From positions 1 to 56,749 of the forward strand of contig NZ_LANI01000027.1 in the NCBI RefSeq assembly GCF_000982415.1: a DNA stretch of 56,749 bases, in the 5' to 3' direction. A model generated the notes under the pieces. It saw only the letters and a program-made list of their open reading frames with translations, ran no database searches and had not been told where the DNA came from. Positions 1-8,347 of this stretch are shown piece after piece. The DNA is from Kiloniella litopenaei. GTDB taxonomy: Bacteria > Pseudomonadota > Alphaproteobacteria > Kiloniellales > Kiloniellaceae. The translations under genes were made by a program, and so were the position numbers. The stretch's first letter is position 1; each line of letters opens with the position of its first letter.

Positions 1-124
1 ATCCGGAGTGAGGTTTATTCTTCCTCTTTTGCTTTTGCAAGTAAAAAAAACAGAAATTTCCATACAGGAATAAAATGAAAGGCTTGGTCTCAATCTTTAT
101 AGGTCAAGATCGCATGTTTTCTGG

Positions 125-2920
125 TTATTTAGAGGTTGTATCGAAGAATTCCCGGACTTGAGCAACAGTATCTGCCAAACCCGTTTTTTGTATGGATACA
201 CCTTCGGGAAAGGCATTTTGGAGTCTCGTTGGCATCATGGGATCCAGAAGGACAAATATGCCTCGATCATTTTCACGTCTGATGAGGCGTCCATATGCCT
301 GCTTCAGCTTTAGCCTTGTCTGGCTGTCATTGTATCGATTACCGCCAAAATGCTCTTTACGGGCACGGTGTTGAATGGTTGGCCGTGGCCAGGGAACGCG
401 GTCAAACACAATCAGACGCAGGGAATCGCCGGGAACATCCACGCCATCACGGACAGCATCGGTTCCCAGCAGTGACGAATTTCTCTCAGCCCTGAAAATA
501 TCGATGAGGGTAGAGGTGTCGAGGTTATCGACATGTTGGCTGTAAAGGGTCAAGCCCGCACGATCAAGTTCTGGTCCCATTTTCTGATGAACAGCTTTGA
601 GACGTGATATGGCAGTAAAAAGGCCCAAGGCCCCGCCTTGTGATGCCAGAAAAAGTTCTCGGTAGGCGGCTGAAACCTGATCCATATCGTCTTTACGGAC
701 GTCGTTGACGATAAAAACACGCGTCTGGCTTACGTAATCATAGGGTGATTTGAACCGCGCGCGTGTTGGTATGCCGGGGACAAAGGATGCACCGCTTCGT
801 CGTTCTGCCCCAATCCAGTCCCCTTCTTCATTACCACTCCCCTCTGTGAGTGTCGCGGATGTGATGACTGTACCGTGGGCTTGAGACAACAGAGTGTTTG
901 CCAGTGGTTTTGTTGGATCTATCCAATGTCTGTGAAGACCGACATCAAGATCTTTGCCCCCCGCACGTTCAACGGAAAACCAGTCGGTGAAATCTTCCGG
1001 GATTTCTTCTTCCAGAGCACTTAGCATGGCAATCCAGGCTTGCACCTGATTACTACCACGCTGTTCCAAACTTTTACAGGCGGCCTCAATCCGCCGTCGA
1101 GTGTCGCTGTCTAGTTCGTCCGCTTCATTATCAAGCCGTTGTTCCAGACGGCGGCGTAAGTTTTTAATGGGTTCCAGAAGTTCTTCTAGTGCAGAGCGCA
1201 GTTCAGCCGCAGATTCTATGAGACCGGGAATAGCTGGTTTGGTTTCAGCTTCCAGACTGTAGGGAGAATTTTCATGGTCAGTGCGTGCATAAACCTGTTC
1301 TCGCAGATGACAAAGAAAAGTTTCCATCGGACCTGTGGGCTGGTTGTCTTCCATGCGATTTACCCAGCCGTCTCCGGTAAGGTGTCTTGCGGCTTGCACG
1401 GTTTCATTGACCAGATCACGGGTTCTGTCATCCGTTGCAATCAAATCGTCTAGTCGTTTTTTTAGGCCTCTAGCACGACTGGCAGAACGGGTTGAGCCCG
1501 TTTCCACCCCGGAAATCCACCGGCGTAATTCCTGGCTTTCCTGTGCAGTCAGATGGGCAGAGAAGGCACTGTCTGCAGCATCAAACAGGTGATGGCCTTC
1601 GTCGAATACATAATGGCTGGGGAGAGAGCCTTCATCGCGTCCACCACCCATCGCAGCTTGGATCATGACCAGCGCATGGTTTGCGACAACGATATTGGCT
1701 CGTTTGGCTTTGCGGATATTGCGTTCGATATAACAGCGGCTGTAATGGGGGCAGCCGGAATAGATGCATTCTCCGCGCCTGTCTGTAAGGCCGAGGGTTC
1801 TATTTTTTCCAACTAGATCTGCCAACCAGCCTGGGAAGTCTCCACCGACCATATCCCCGTTTCTACTTCGTGAGGCCCATCTGGCCATCAAGCCGATGGC
1901 AACGGCATCATGGGGTTTGGTCATCAGAGCCTGAGTGGCTTCTTCAAGGTTTAGAAGGCAAAGATAATTTTCACGGCCTTTGCGTATAACCACGCGTTTC
2001 GATTTTTCACGCCGTTCCGGGAAAAGCCTGTTGAGTTCGCTATCTATTTGAGTTTGCAGGTTTCGGGTAAAGGTTGATATCCAGATCGGTGCGCCATTTT
2101 TTTCGGACCAAATACTTGCGGGTGCAATGTAACCCAGGGTTTTGCCGACACCGGTCCCGGCTTCAGCCAGGACAATATTGGGTTCTCCTGATACATCTCT
2201 GGGGGCAAAGGCACTGGAAACGGCGGCTGAATAATCAACTTGCTGTGGTCGAACTTCGGCATCGTCACCAAGCAACTCAGAGAGACGGCGTCTTGCCTCT
2301 TCTGGTTTAACAGACTGATGCCTTGGCGGGTCCTCGGGGGCGTGATCACTCCATTCTTCTAGACGTTCCCAAATACGCATCCCTCGGCCGGGTTTCAGGG
2401 TCGGTGAATGGAGGTTTTCTTCCTGCATGGCAGATAGAATCGCCGGCCCCCAAAGCCAGCCTGCCATCATCATTGTTCTGGCTATGTCAGCGGCGTACGG
2501 ATCGTATTGTCTGCCTTTGGAGGCCTGTTCACGCAACAGGAGTTCGGATGTTTGATGAAGAAGTATTGCTGCTGCTTCGATAGATGTGGGCTCTGGTGCA
2601 CCAATAAAAGCGGCAAGCCCCCGTGGTGTTGGGGTACAGGCAGCTGCGGGGCGTACAAAAGCGATTAGCTCAAGAACATCATAGGACTGAAAAGGATCTA
2701 TTCCCAGTCTTTGTGCTGTGGATTTGGCATGGCAAACCATTGGCGGTTCAAGAGTAACACGGCGAGCTGCTTCACTATTTGGCAATCTTTCGACTTCGCC
2801 GTCGGGGCTAATCCATACGGAAAAACGTAATCCAGACAATAGCAGAGGGGCCTTGGGCATCATAATCGCATTGCCCTGGTCGTTTGTGGCCTGTTCTGCT
2901 GTTGGAAGTTCCGGTGTCAT
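125..2920 (-). CDS. DinG/XPD-family Fe-S ATP-dependent DNA helicase
   Basis: 931-residue superfamily 2 helicase that should unwind DNA 5'-3' using ATP, probably at damaged or structured DNA. Walker A (AEAGTGVGKT) is at residues 252-261 and the Walker B box (DEGHH) at 440-444. Four cysteines placed as in XPD/DinG [4Fe-4S] domains (C321, C385, C390, C396) lie between them. The C-terminal motif VI region QAYGRLIRR is present. It is about 200 residues longer than E. coli DinG because of an N-terminal extension of roughly 230 residues before the ATPase core, as in alphaproteobacterial members (from memory). The ATG at 2920 gives the longest frame; an internal MM at 20-21 is an alternative start. 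No co-oriented neighbour, so it is probably monocistronic. DinG versus YoaA cannot be separated by reading. Confidence 0.9.
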   Translation of the reverse strand: MTPELPTAEQATNDQGNAIMMPKAPLLLSGLRFSVWISPDGEVERLPNSEAARRVTLEPPMVCHAKSTAQRLGIDPFQSYDVLELIAFVRPAAACTPTPRGLAAFIGAPEPTSIEAAAILLHQTSELLLREQASKGRQYDPYAADIARTMMMAGWLWGPAILSAMQEENLHSPTLKPGRGMRIWERLEEWSDHAPEDPPRHQSVKPEEARRRLSELLGDDAEVRPQQVDYSAAVSSAFAPRDVSGEPNIVLAEAGTGVGKTLGYIAPASIWSEKNGAPIWISTFTRNLQTQIDSELNRLFPERREKSKRVVIRKGRENYLCLLNLEEATQALMTKPHDAVAIGLMARWASRSRNGDMVGGDFPGWLADLVGKNRTLGLTDRRGECIYSGCPHYSRCYIERNIRKAKRANIVVANHALVMIQAAMGGGRDEGSLPSHYVFDEGHHLFDAADSAFSAHLTAQESQELRRWISGVETGSTRSASRARGLKKRLDDLIATDDRTRDLVNETVQAARHLTGDGWVNRMEDNQPTGPMETFLCHLREQVYARTDHENSPYSLEAETKPAIPGLIESAAELRSALEELLEPIKNLRRRLEQRLDNEADELDSDTRRRIEAACKSLEQRGSNQVQAWIAMLSALEEEIPEDFTDWFSVERAGGKDLDVGLHRHWIDPTKPLANTLLSQAHGTVITSATLTEGSGNEEGDWIGAERRSGASFVPGIPTRARFKSPYDYVSQTRVFIVNDVRKDDMDQVSAAYRELFLASQGGALGLFTAISRLKAVHQKMGPELDRAGLTLYSQHVDNLDTSTLIDIFRAERNSSLLGTDAVRDGVDVPGDSLRLIVFDRVPWPRPTIQHRARKEHFGGNRYNDSQTRLKLKQAYGRLIRRENDRGIFVLLDPMMPTRLQNAFPEGVSIQKTGLADTVAQVREFFDTTSK

Positions 2921-3276
2921 ATCTTGGGTGTCATATACTCTAGTGTTTTATCTCGTCTTTTGTATTTCGTTAGATTTATAGGTCTTATAAATCGTTTGAG
3001 CCAAACACATGGCTTAGTTCTAGGCTCGCTTAGTCTTCTTATAAAAGCGGGCGTCGATTATGGCTATTGAAAAAGAACAAGCGGCGAACATTTGTTGTTA
3101 TTTATAAAATATCGGTAGCTTCAATGCGTCTTCGCGCATTGAGTAGAAATTAAGTTAAGCGACTATAGTTGACGCGGGGCTTTCCTGCGCCTAATTTCCA
3201 CATCACTGGCGTGTTATTGAAGAGCGTCAGAAAGACTTTCATTAAATCAACATTACACCCTTGAGGGATTAAAACG
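2921..3276. other. Intergenic region between divergent helicase and lysK
   Basis: A 356-bp gap between divergent genes that must hold both promoters. A hairpin is visible at 3121-3142 (arms TCAATGCG/CGCATTGA, 6-nt loop) without a T-tract. A 15-codon ATG frame starts near 3060 but has no family support. I see no RNA gene here. The lysK ribosome-binding site GAGGG lies just before 3277. Confidence 0.5.
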
Positions 3277-4860
3277 ATGTCTAACCACCAGGAACTCGCT
3301 ATGCAGGCAAAAGCATGGCCGTTTGAAGAAGCGCGCAAAGTATTGGCTCGTATCGGTGGGAAGACGCCCGAGAAGGGCTATGTTCTTTTCCAGACGGGCT
3401 ATGGTCCATCAGGATTGCCACACATTGGAACTTTTGGTGAAGTTGCCCGTACAACAATGGTGCGGAATGCTTTTGAACAGCTAAGCGATATTCCAACCAA
3501 GCTTTTTTGCTTTTCTGATGACCTAGATGGTTTCCGTAAAGTACCAGATAATCTACCAAACAAAGAGATGTTAGCTGCAAACATCGGACAGCCGCTGTCA
3601 AAAGTCCCGGATCCTTTTGGGGAATACGAGAGCTTGGGGCACCATAATAATGCCCGTCTTAGACAGTTTTTGGACAGTTTTGGTTTTCAGTATGATTTTC
3701 TGTCCGCCACAGAAGTTTACCAGTCAGGCCAGTTTGATAAGGCGCTTTTGGAAATTCTGGCTAACTACGACAAGATCATGAATGTGATGTTGCCGACGCT
3801 GGGTAAAGAGCGTCAGGCGACTTATAGCCCTTTCATGCCCATTTGTCCGAAAACTGGAAAAGTTCTTCAGGTGCCTGTTGAGGAAACGAATGTTGATGCA
3901 GGGACAATCTCTTTCCGGGATGAAGATGGTGATCTTGTCGAAGTTCCCGTAACGGGCGGGCACTGCAAGCTTCAGTGGAAGCCAGACTGGGCAATGCGTC
4001 AGTACGCATTGGATGTCGATTATGAGATGTCGGGAAAAGACCTGATTGATTCTGTTAAGTTGGGTAAAAAGATTCAGAAAGTTTTGGGATGCAAAGGACC
4101 TGAGACTTTTACCTACGAGCTTTTCCTGGATGAGCAGGGGCAAAAAATCTCTAAATCAAAAGGTAACGGCCTTTCCATGGAAGAGTGGCTGACCTATGCG
4201 CCGCAGGAAAGTTTGGCTTTGTTTATGTATAACAAGCCACGGACGGCGAAGAAGCTCTACTTTGATGTTATTCCACGTACTGTTGATGATTATATTACAT
4301 TTAAAGGAAAAGTGGGTGAGCAGGACGAAAGCAAGCTTTTTGAAAACCCTGCCTGGCATATCCACACTGGAAATGTGCCGTCTGAACAGACGTCTTTGTC
4401 GTTTGGTATTCTCTTGAATTTGGCAAGCGTTTGTAATGCGAATGACGCGGATCGCTTGTGGGGCTTTATCAAGCAGTATGCCCCTGAAGCATCACCTGAA
4501 AGTGCACCATTCCTTGATAAGTTGGTTGGTTTTGCGGTTCGCTATTATCAGGATTTTGTAAAACCAAAGCTTCAGTATCGTGCGCCGGAAGGTAAAGAAG
4601 TTGAAGCCTTGAAAGACCTTTTGTCTGTTCTTAAGGGTCTGCCAGACGGAACAAGTGCAGAAGATATTCAAACGGAAGTTTATACCATTGGTAAGAAACA
4701 CGAGTTTGATAATCTGCGCGATTGGTTCAAATGTTTATACGAAGTTCTACTTGGTCAGTCCCAAGGACCTAGGATGGGGACGTTCTTTGCCCTTTATGGT
4801 TTGGGTGAAAGTATCAAGTTGATTGAAAAAGCTTTGGCCGGCGAAGATCTCTCTGCTTAA
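3277..4860 (+). CDS. lysK: Lysyl-tRNA synthetase, class I
   Basis: Charges tRNA-Lys with lysine in the cytoplasm. This is the archaeal/alphaproteobacterial class I enzyme, unrelated to the class II LysS of most bacteria. The class I HIGH signature appears as PHIGT at residues 48-52, and the KMSKS loop as KISKSKGN at 290-297. The length of 527 residues is normal for the family. The ATG at 3277 has a GAGGG ribosome-binding site upstream. The gene stands alone and ends at a strong hairpin terminator. No class II lysS is seen in the window, in line with class I being the only enzyme in most alphaproteobacteria. Confidence 0.97.
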   Translation: MSNHQELAMQAKAWPFEEARKVLARIGGKTPEKGYVLFQTGYGPSGLPHIGTFGEVARTTMVRNAFEQLSDIPTKLFCFSDDLDGFRKVPDNLPNKEMLAANIGQPLSKVPDPFGEYESLGHHNNARLRQFLDSFGFQYDFLSATEVYQSGQFDKALLEILANYDKIMNVMLPTLGKERQATYSPFMPICPKTGKVLQVPVEETNVDAGTISFRDEDGDLVEVPVTGGHCKLQWKPDWAMRQYALDVDYEMSGKDLIDSVKLGKKIQKVLGCKGPETFTYELFLDEQGQKISKSKGNGLSMEEWLTYAPQESLALFMYNKPRTAKKLYFDVIPRTVDDYITFKGKVGEQDESKLFENPAWHIHTGNVPSEQTSLSFGILLNLASVCNANDADRLWGFIKQYAPEASPESAPFLDKLVGFAVRYYQDFVKPKLQYRAPEGKEVEALKDLLSVLKGLPDGTSAEDIQTEVYTIGKKHEFDNLRDWFKCLYEVLLGQSQGPRMGTFFALYGLGESIKLIEKALAGEDLSA

Positions 4861-4906
4861 CGTCTAATTGACGAAAATGGCGATAACAAGTGTGCAGATT
4901 AAAGAA

Positions 4907-4936
4907 AACCCCGGACATTGACCGGGGTTTTTTTTA
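4907..4936. terminator. Bidirectional intrinsic terminator after lysK
   Basis: Perfect 8-bp stem AACCCCGG / CCGGGGTT with loop ACATTGA, followed on + by a run of T. On - the hairpin is followed by TTTTCTTT, so it should also end transcripts of the convergent gene at 4954-5382. Confidence 0.93.
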
Positions 4937-4953
4937 TTGGTTGTTATTAAAAG

Positions 4954-5382
4954 CTAGCCAGCTTTGATTTTGAAGTTGGCTGACAATTCTTCAGTGCATT
5001 TGTTGCACGCCCAGTCAGAACCTTTGGGCGGCGCAGGATGATTTTTGTTGTTTAGCTTTTTTGAGCCGCCAAAGTCGTGGAAATTTTTACATGTCTTCTG
5101 AAAGCAGGCTTCAAGTGAGTTCGCATAGCTGTATTTAAAGGCATTGATTTGGTTTTTGCCTGTTAGCTTGTCCATTAAACCGCCTTGTCCAACACGTTTT
5201 TTCAGGCAGTAGAGCAGAGTTTCCTGAACGGTTTTTTCGGCATACCCAACATACAAGACTTCAAAGCTTCGATCTGAACCAAGGTGTCCGAGCGCAAATG
5301 AACCAGGCATAGGTTGGATTATTTCCTTGAGAATAACCTTCTCTTCCAGCTTAAGGGGACCATCCATGTCCAGTTTAGCCAT
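4954..5382 (-). CDS. Small Cys-containing protein with a possible GIY-YIG fold
   Basis: 142 residues, no signal peptide. GSFAL at 27-31 and YVG at 44-46, about 15 residues apart, resemble the two strands that name the GIY-YIG fold. They are followed by a helix and by the pattern FKYSYA...CFQKTCKNFHDFGG. The C-terminus has HPAPPKGSDWACNKC with a C126-x2-C129 pair that could bind zinc. I recall a family of small bacterial proteins with the same HDFGG...HPxxP...CxxC layout, but no function is established. The catalytic Arg and Glu of true GIY-YIG nucleases are not evident. Probably monocistronic; AAAGAGG lies about 10 nt before the start. Confidence 0.65.
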   Translation of the reverse strand: MAKLDMDGPLKLEEKVILKEIIQPMPGSFALGHLGSDRSFEVLYVGYAEKTVQETLLYCLKKRVGQGGLMDKLTGKNQINAFKYSYANSLEACFQKTCKNFHDFGGSKKLNNKNHPAPPKGSDWACNKCTEELSANFKIKAG

Positions 5383-5558
5383 GCGTCAGTGCCTCTTTAA
5401 TTAAATTTAATTTATGTCTTAGACGACAGGTTAGTGTGTCGTTTGTTACTTAAATATGACGCTAAAGCCTTTAAAAAGAGTAAAAATTATGATTTACACA
5501 TGGTTAAGATGGGTTGTTTTGTTTGTGTGTTTCCGCAACCACGTTCTGTTAGGCAGCT

Positions 5559-6191
5559 TTATTGGCTGGCCCATAACACACGGGCAATCCAGATGATATC
5601 CTGTGTTTGTATCGCTATATCTTGATGCGATGGGGCCAAGCCTTTCAGTTCGGCTTTCAATGGACTGTTTCTGATGAGCTCTTTGATAATGATTTCATAA
5701 TTGGTTGTCATTAAAGCAATGCGATCCCCCCTTCTCAAATCCGCATTGGGGGAGATAATTAACAGGTGCCCATCGCTGTAAACGGGTTCATAGTCATTAC
5801 CCGTTATTTCTAAACCGAAGGCATTCGTATCATTTACTCGGGCAAAAAGTGCTTCATCCCAGCTATCGCCTATGGGGTGACCATTATGATCGAATTGACC
5901 AAAAGATGATGCTTGGCCGAGATCTTGAACGGGAATTCGTTTTGCCAACAAGCCAGCACTTTCTTCCCCAACAAGATTAACAAATTCGGCGAGTGTTGAA
6001 TTTGTTGCGTCGAGTATTTTGGAAATTGACTCTGTGCTTGGCCATCTAGGTTTATTTTTCTGGGTTATGCGCTTGCTTTTATTAAAGGTAGTAGGATCCA
6101 GCCCGGCTTTTTTGGCTAGACCAGACGGGGATAGAGAATTTTGCGCGGCTAAACTATCTATGGCGTTCCATATATCTGCATGTTTAAGCAT
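5559..6191 (-). CDS. LexA/S24-like HTH regulator lacking the catalytic serine
   Basis: 210 residues. The N-terminal helix-turn-helix (about 15-65, containing SPSGLAKKAGLDPTTFNK) is typical of cI/LexA-type repressors. The C-terminal half (about 110-210) has the S24 peptidase-like fold: EITGNDYEPVYSDGHLLIISP, then LRRGDRIAL, and a C-terminal WIARVLWASQ. Family members have GDSMEP where this protein has GNDYEP, so the catalytic serine is replaced by Asp133. The lysine partner is still present (Lys170 in IIIKEL). It should dimerise and bind DNA but not self-cleave. AGGTGA sits 7 nt before the ATG. Palindromes in the upstream gap may be its operators. Close relatives are common, mostly uncharacterised, in alphaproteobacteria. 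Confidence 0.85.
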   Translation of the reverse strand: MLKHADIWNAIDSLAAQNSLSPSGLAKKAGLDPTTFNKSKRITQKNKPRWPSTESISKILDATNSTLAEFVNLVGEESAGLLAKRIPVQDLGQASSFGQFDHNGHPIGDSWDEALFARVNDTNAFGLEITGNDYEPVYSDGHLLIISPNADLRRGDRIALMTTNYEIIIKELIRNSPLKAELKGLAPSHQDIAIQTQDIIWIARVLWASQ

Positions 6192-6318
6192 TGTACGGTC
6201 ACCTATTCAGTTGTTGTTATGCAACGTGACACGAGTACTCTTTGGGAATGATACCTCAATTTGATAAAAAATAGGACCAAAAACTTATTGTATGTAGAAG
6301 TTGTCCATTGCATGAACG

Positions 6319-6388
6319 TCCCGCCAGGCGGGATAGGTCGGTAATTAGAGGGTATTTGTACGTAGCATACAGTTGAAACGTGACTGTA
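6319..6388. promoter_or_regulatory. Two palindromes between the S24-like regulator and the pseudouridine synthase
   Basis: TCCCGCC-A-GGCGGGA at 6319-6333 is a perfect 7+1+7 palindrome with no T-tract. TACAGT-N9-ACTGTA lies at 6368-6388. Both are in the divergent gap and are plausible operators for the flanking HTH regulator. That assignment is inference. Confidence 0.45.
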
Positions 6389-6414
6389 AGCCATTGTTGC
6401 AGTAGAAAACTGTA

Positions 6415-7083
6415 ATGATTGAAAGAAAAGATAAAAAACCAATTAGAAAGAGGCAGGCCAACAAAACTGTCGCTAAAACCAAGGTGAAAGCGGCTGTAAG
6501 GAAGCGCGGTTTTGCTAGTGCGCCATCTCGATTATTATATGTTGCATTGTATAAGCCTTACGATGTCTTGAGCCAGTTTACGGGTGAGGCGGGGCAGCGT
6601 ACCCTGGCCGAGATAGATTTACCGCTGGGCGTTTATGCTGCAGGCCGTTTAGATAAGGATAGCGAAGGGTTGTTGTTGTTAAGTAACGACGGGCCTTTTA
6701 TTGATCGGTTGATACACCCTAAAAATGGGCATCCAAGAAGCTATCTTGTTCAAGTGGAAAGAGTCCCTGACGATGGTGCTTTAGATCAGCTTAGGTCGGG
6801 AGTAATAATCAAAGGGTATCAGACGAAACCATGTACTGTAGAGCTCTTGACGTCAGAGCCTGACCTTCCATCCAGGACACCGCCTATACGAGAGAGAAAA
6901 AATATCCCTACGGCATGGTTAAAGATTACCTTAAGTGAAGGGAAAAATCGCCAGGTCCGAAGGATGACGGCTGCCGTAGGCTTTCCCACTTTGCGTTTGG
7001 TGCGGGAATCAATTGGTAATTTAAAATTGGATGGTTTGCAGCCCGGTGAATGGAAAATTGTGTCCACAGACGATATTTTGTGA
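6415..7083 (+). CDS. 23S rRNA pseudouridine synthase, RsuA/RluE type
   Basis: Converts a uridine of 23S rRNA to pseudouridine. The catalytic motif GRLDKDSEGLLLLSNDG spans about 77-93, with catalytic Asp80. The closing motifs ITLSEGKNRQVRRM and TLRLVRESIG are those of the RsuA/RluB/E/F family. There is no S4 RNA-binding domain, and the catalytic domain begins directly at LLYVALYKPY (about 40), as in RluE. The first 35 residues are very Lys/Arg-rich and may serve as a short RNA-binding tail. The start at 6415 has no clear ribosome-binding site. It is divergent from the S24-like regulator and has no operon partner. Confidence 0.88.
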   Translation: MIERKDKKPIRKRQANKTVAKTKVKAAVRKRGFASAPSRLLYVALYKPYDVLSQFTGEAGQRTLAEIDLPLGVYAAGRLDKDSEGLLLLSNDGPFIDRLIHPKNGHPRSYLVQVERVPDDGALDQLRSGVIIKGYQTKPCTVELLTSEPDLPSRTPPIRERKNIPTAWLKITLSEGKNRQVRRMTAAVGFPTLRLVRESIGNLKLDGLQPGEWKIVSTDDIL

Positions 7084-7132
7084 ATCGGTTTTGTGGGAAA
7101 AGCGATATCATTGACTGCGGAGTTGAAAAAGA

Positions 7133-7187
7133 AATGGCGGGAAGTTACCTTCCCGCCATTAGGCTGTCTTTCACAGGCTAAAGACAG
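7133..7187. terminator. Hairpins between convergent genes
   Basis: A perfect 12-bp stem at 7133-7144 / 7149-7160 (AATGGCGGGAAG / CTTCCCGCCATT, 4-nt loop). A second 8-bp stem CTGTCTTT / AAAGACAG lies at 7164-7171 / 7180-7187. On - the strong stem is followed by TTCTTTTTC, so it is best as the terminator of the 69-residue gene, and may also stop transcripts from the + side. Confidence 0.75.
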
Positions 7188-7223
7188 TCTTTAGCGACTT
7201 AGATGGCCGAGAACGTGAGGGGG

Positions 7224-7433
7224 TTACTGTTCTGTCTCAGCCATAGAAACGAAGAGTTGCCGAATATTTTCTTCGCCTAAGTCGTTTTGTGGCGATTCTA
7301 CATTGAAAATCGCTGTTTCTGGAGAAGCCGATATCATTGACTGATTCGATTGACCCATGGCTGATACGGCGTCAAGAGCAGTTGCCAATGCTCTGCTGCC
7401 GATGGTGCTCGCTGTCATGTTTTGATGTGCCAT
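7224..7433 (-). CDS. Small protein of unknown function (69 aa)
   Basis: The start is set by a strong ribosome-binding site, AAGGAG, 6 nt before the ATG at 7433. The protein is MAHQNMTASTIGSRALATAL... with a Ala/Ser-rich, weakly amphipathic first half and an acidic C-terminus ending VSMAETEQ. It has no cysteine, no signal peptide and no membrane segment. A strong hairpin terminator follows. The good translation signals and terminator make it a real gene, but I do not recognise the family. The first half (ALATALDAVSAMGQSNQSM) loosely recalls RebB-type R-body proteins, too weakly to call. Confidence 0.6.
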   Translation of the reverse strand: MAHQNMTASTIGSRALATALDAVSAMGQSNQSMISASPETAIFNVESPQNDLGEENIRQLFVSMAETEQ

Positions 7434-7832
7434 GGTGTTCTCCTTTGTATTAGGTCGTCTAGCTCGCAATAGACTTCCTGAAAGGGTACTTTGCAGGGAG
7501 TGTGCCAGTTTTTATTATTTTTGTAATCATTTGCATTAAGCGACTGATATAAAACAAAAATAAAAATTGTTCCAACTCTGAAATAATTGATATTTTTGTG
7601 GAAATTTAAATAAAACTGAGTGTTTCTGCCAGTTCGCGTTCTTTTTGGTGGTGTTTCTTGTTTTGTTTGCGACTTAAGATTGATGTCAATCCCTTTGAAA
7701 CTGCGGACTTGCGGCGGAGGGGAATGAAATTATAAGTTGTTATTGTTGAATGGGTGTTGCATTTTGCATCACAATAAAATGATGAATATTTGCAAATTGC
7801 AACGCATTTTGCGATTTAAGGAGTGTTTTGGG
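7434..7832. other. AT-rich intergenic region
   Basis: About 400 bp between divergent small genes. It is rich in A/T runs and has GCATTTTGC twice near 7760-7815, but no supported coding frame, RNA gene or strong hairpin. It should hold the promoters of the 69-residue gene and the DUF952 gene. Confidence 0.4.
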
Positions 7833-8183
7833 ATGGCAAGTCGATTTATATACCATGTCTGTAAGCGACAAGAGTGGAACTTTGCAAAAGAAAAGGGAAG
7901 CTATGCTGGGTCCTCACAAGACCAGGCTGATGGCTTTATACATTTTTCTGGATCTGATCAGGTTCGTGGTTCGGTTGCAAAACATCGTGCTGGTCAAGAT
8001 AACCTTATTTTAATCGAAGTTGATGCTGAACTCCTTGGGGACGATTTGAAATGGGAACCTTCAAAGGGGGGAGCCTTGTTTCCTCATCTATATGCTGATT
8101 TATCTCTGGCTACAGTTGTGCGAACTGCTGATTTAAATCTTGGTGAGGGTGGTAAGCACCAGTTTCCAGACTGGCTTGATTAG
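7833..8183 (+). CDS. DUF952 family protein
   Basis: 116 residues from the ATG at 7833. AAGGAG is 9-10 nt upstream, and the 32 residues before it in the open frame look non-coding. The family pattern is clear: IYHVCKRQEW near the N-terminus, then QADGFIHFSGSDQVRGS, LILIEVDAELL, LKWEPSKGGALFPHLYADL and a closing basic/acidic tail. DUF952 proteins are small cytosolic proteins found in many bacteria; the fold resembles NAD-dependent glutamine-modifying enzymes but no activity is established. There is no operon partner; pyrD begins 164 bp downstream behind its own gap. Confidence 0.87.
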   Translation: MASRFIYHVCKRQEWNFAKEKGSYAGSSQDQADGFIHFSGSDQVRGSVAKHRAGQDNLILIEVDAELLGDDLKWEPSKGGALFPHLYADLSLATVVRTADLNLGEGGKHQFPDWLD

Positions 8184-8347
8184 ATTTTCACTGGTTTCGT
8201 TGCAAACTACGGAATTAAAAGAAATCCGAGGTTATGTGTTAAATTGTATCTGGATTAGCTTAGGGGTGGTGATGGGGGTATGCCTATGGTAAGTCCATCT
8301 TGATTTGCCTTTAATACCGCCTTGCTCTGACCCTCAGGAGAGTTTTT

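Noticed and set aside
1-63. Possible 5' part of a gene on - leaving the window (starts ATG at 63)
   Set aside because: Only 21 codons are visible, without a ribosome-binding site or known motif, so it cannot be supported.
7224-7433. RebB (R-body) assignment for the 69-aa protein
   Set aside because: Only a loose Ala/Ser-rich resemblance; the conserved RebB core is not visible and no other reb genes are near.
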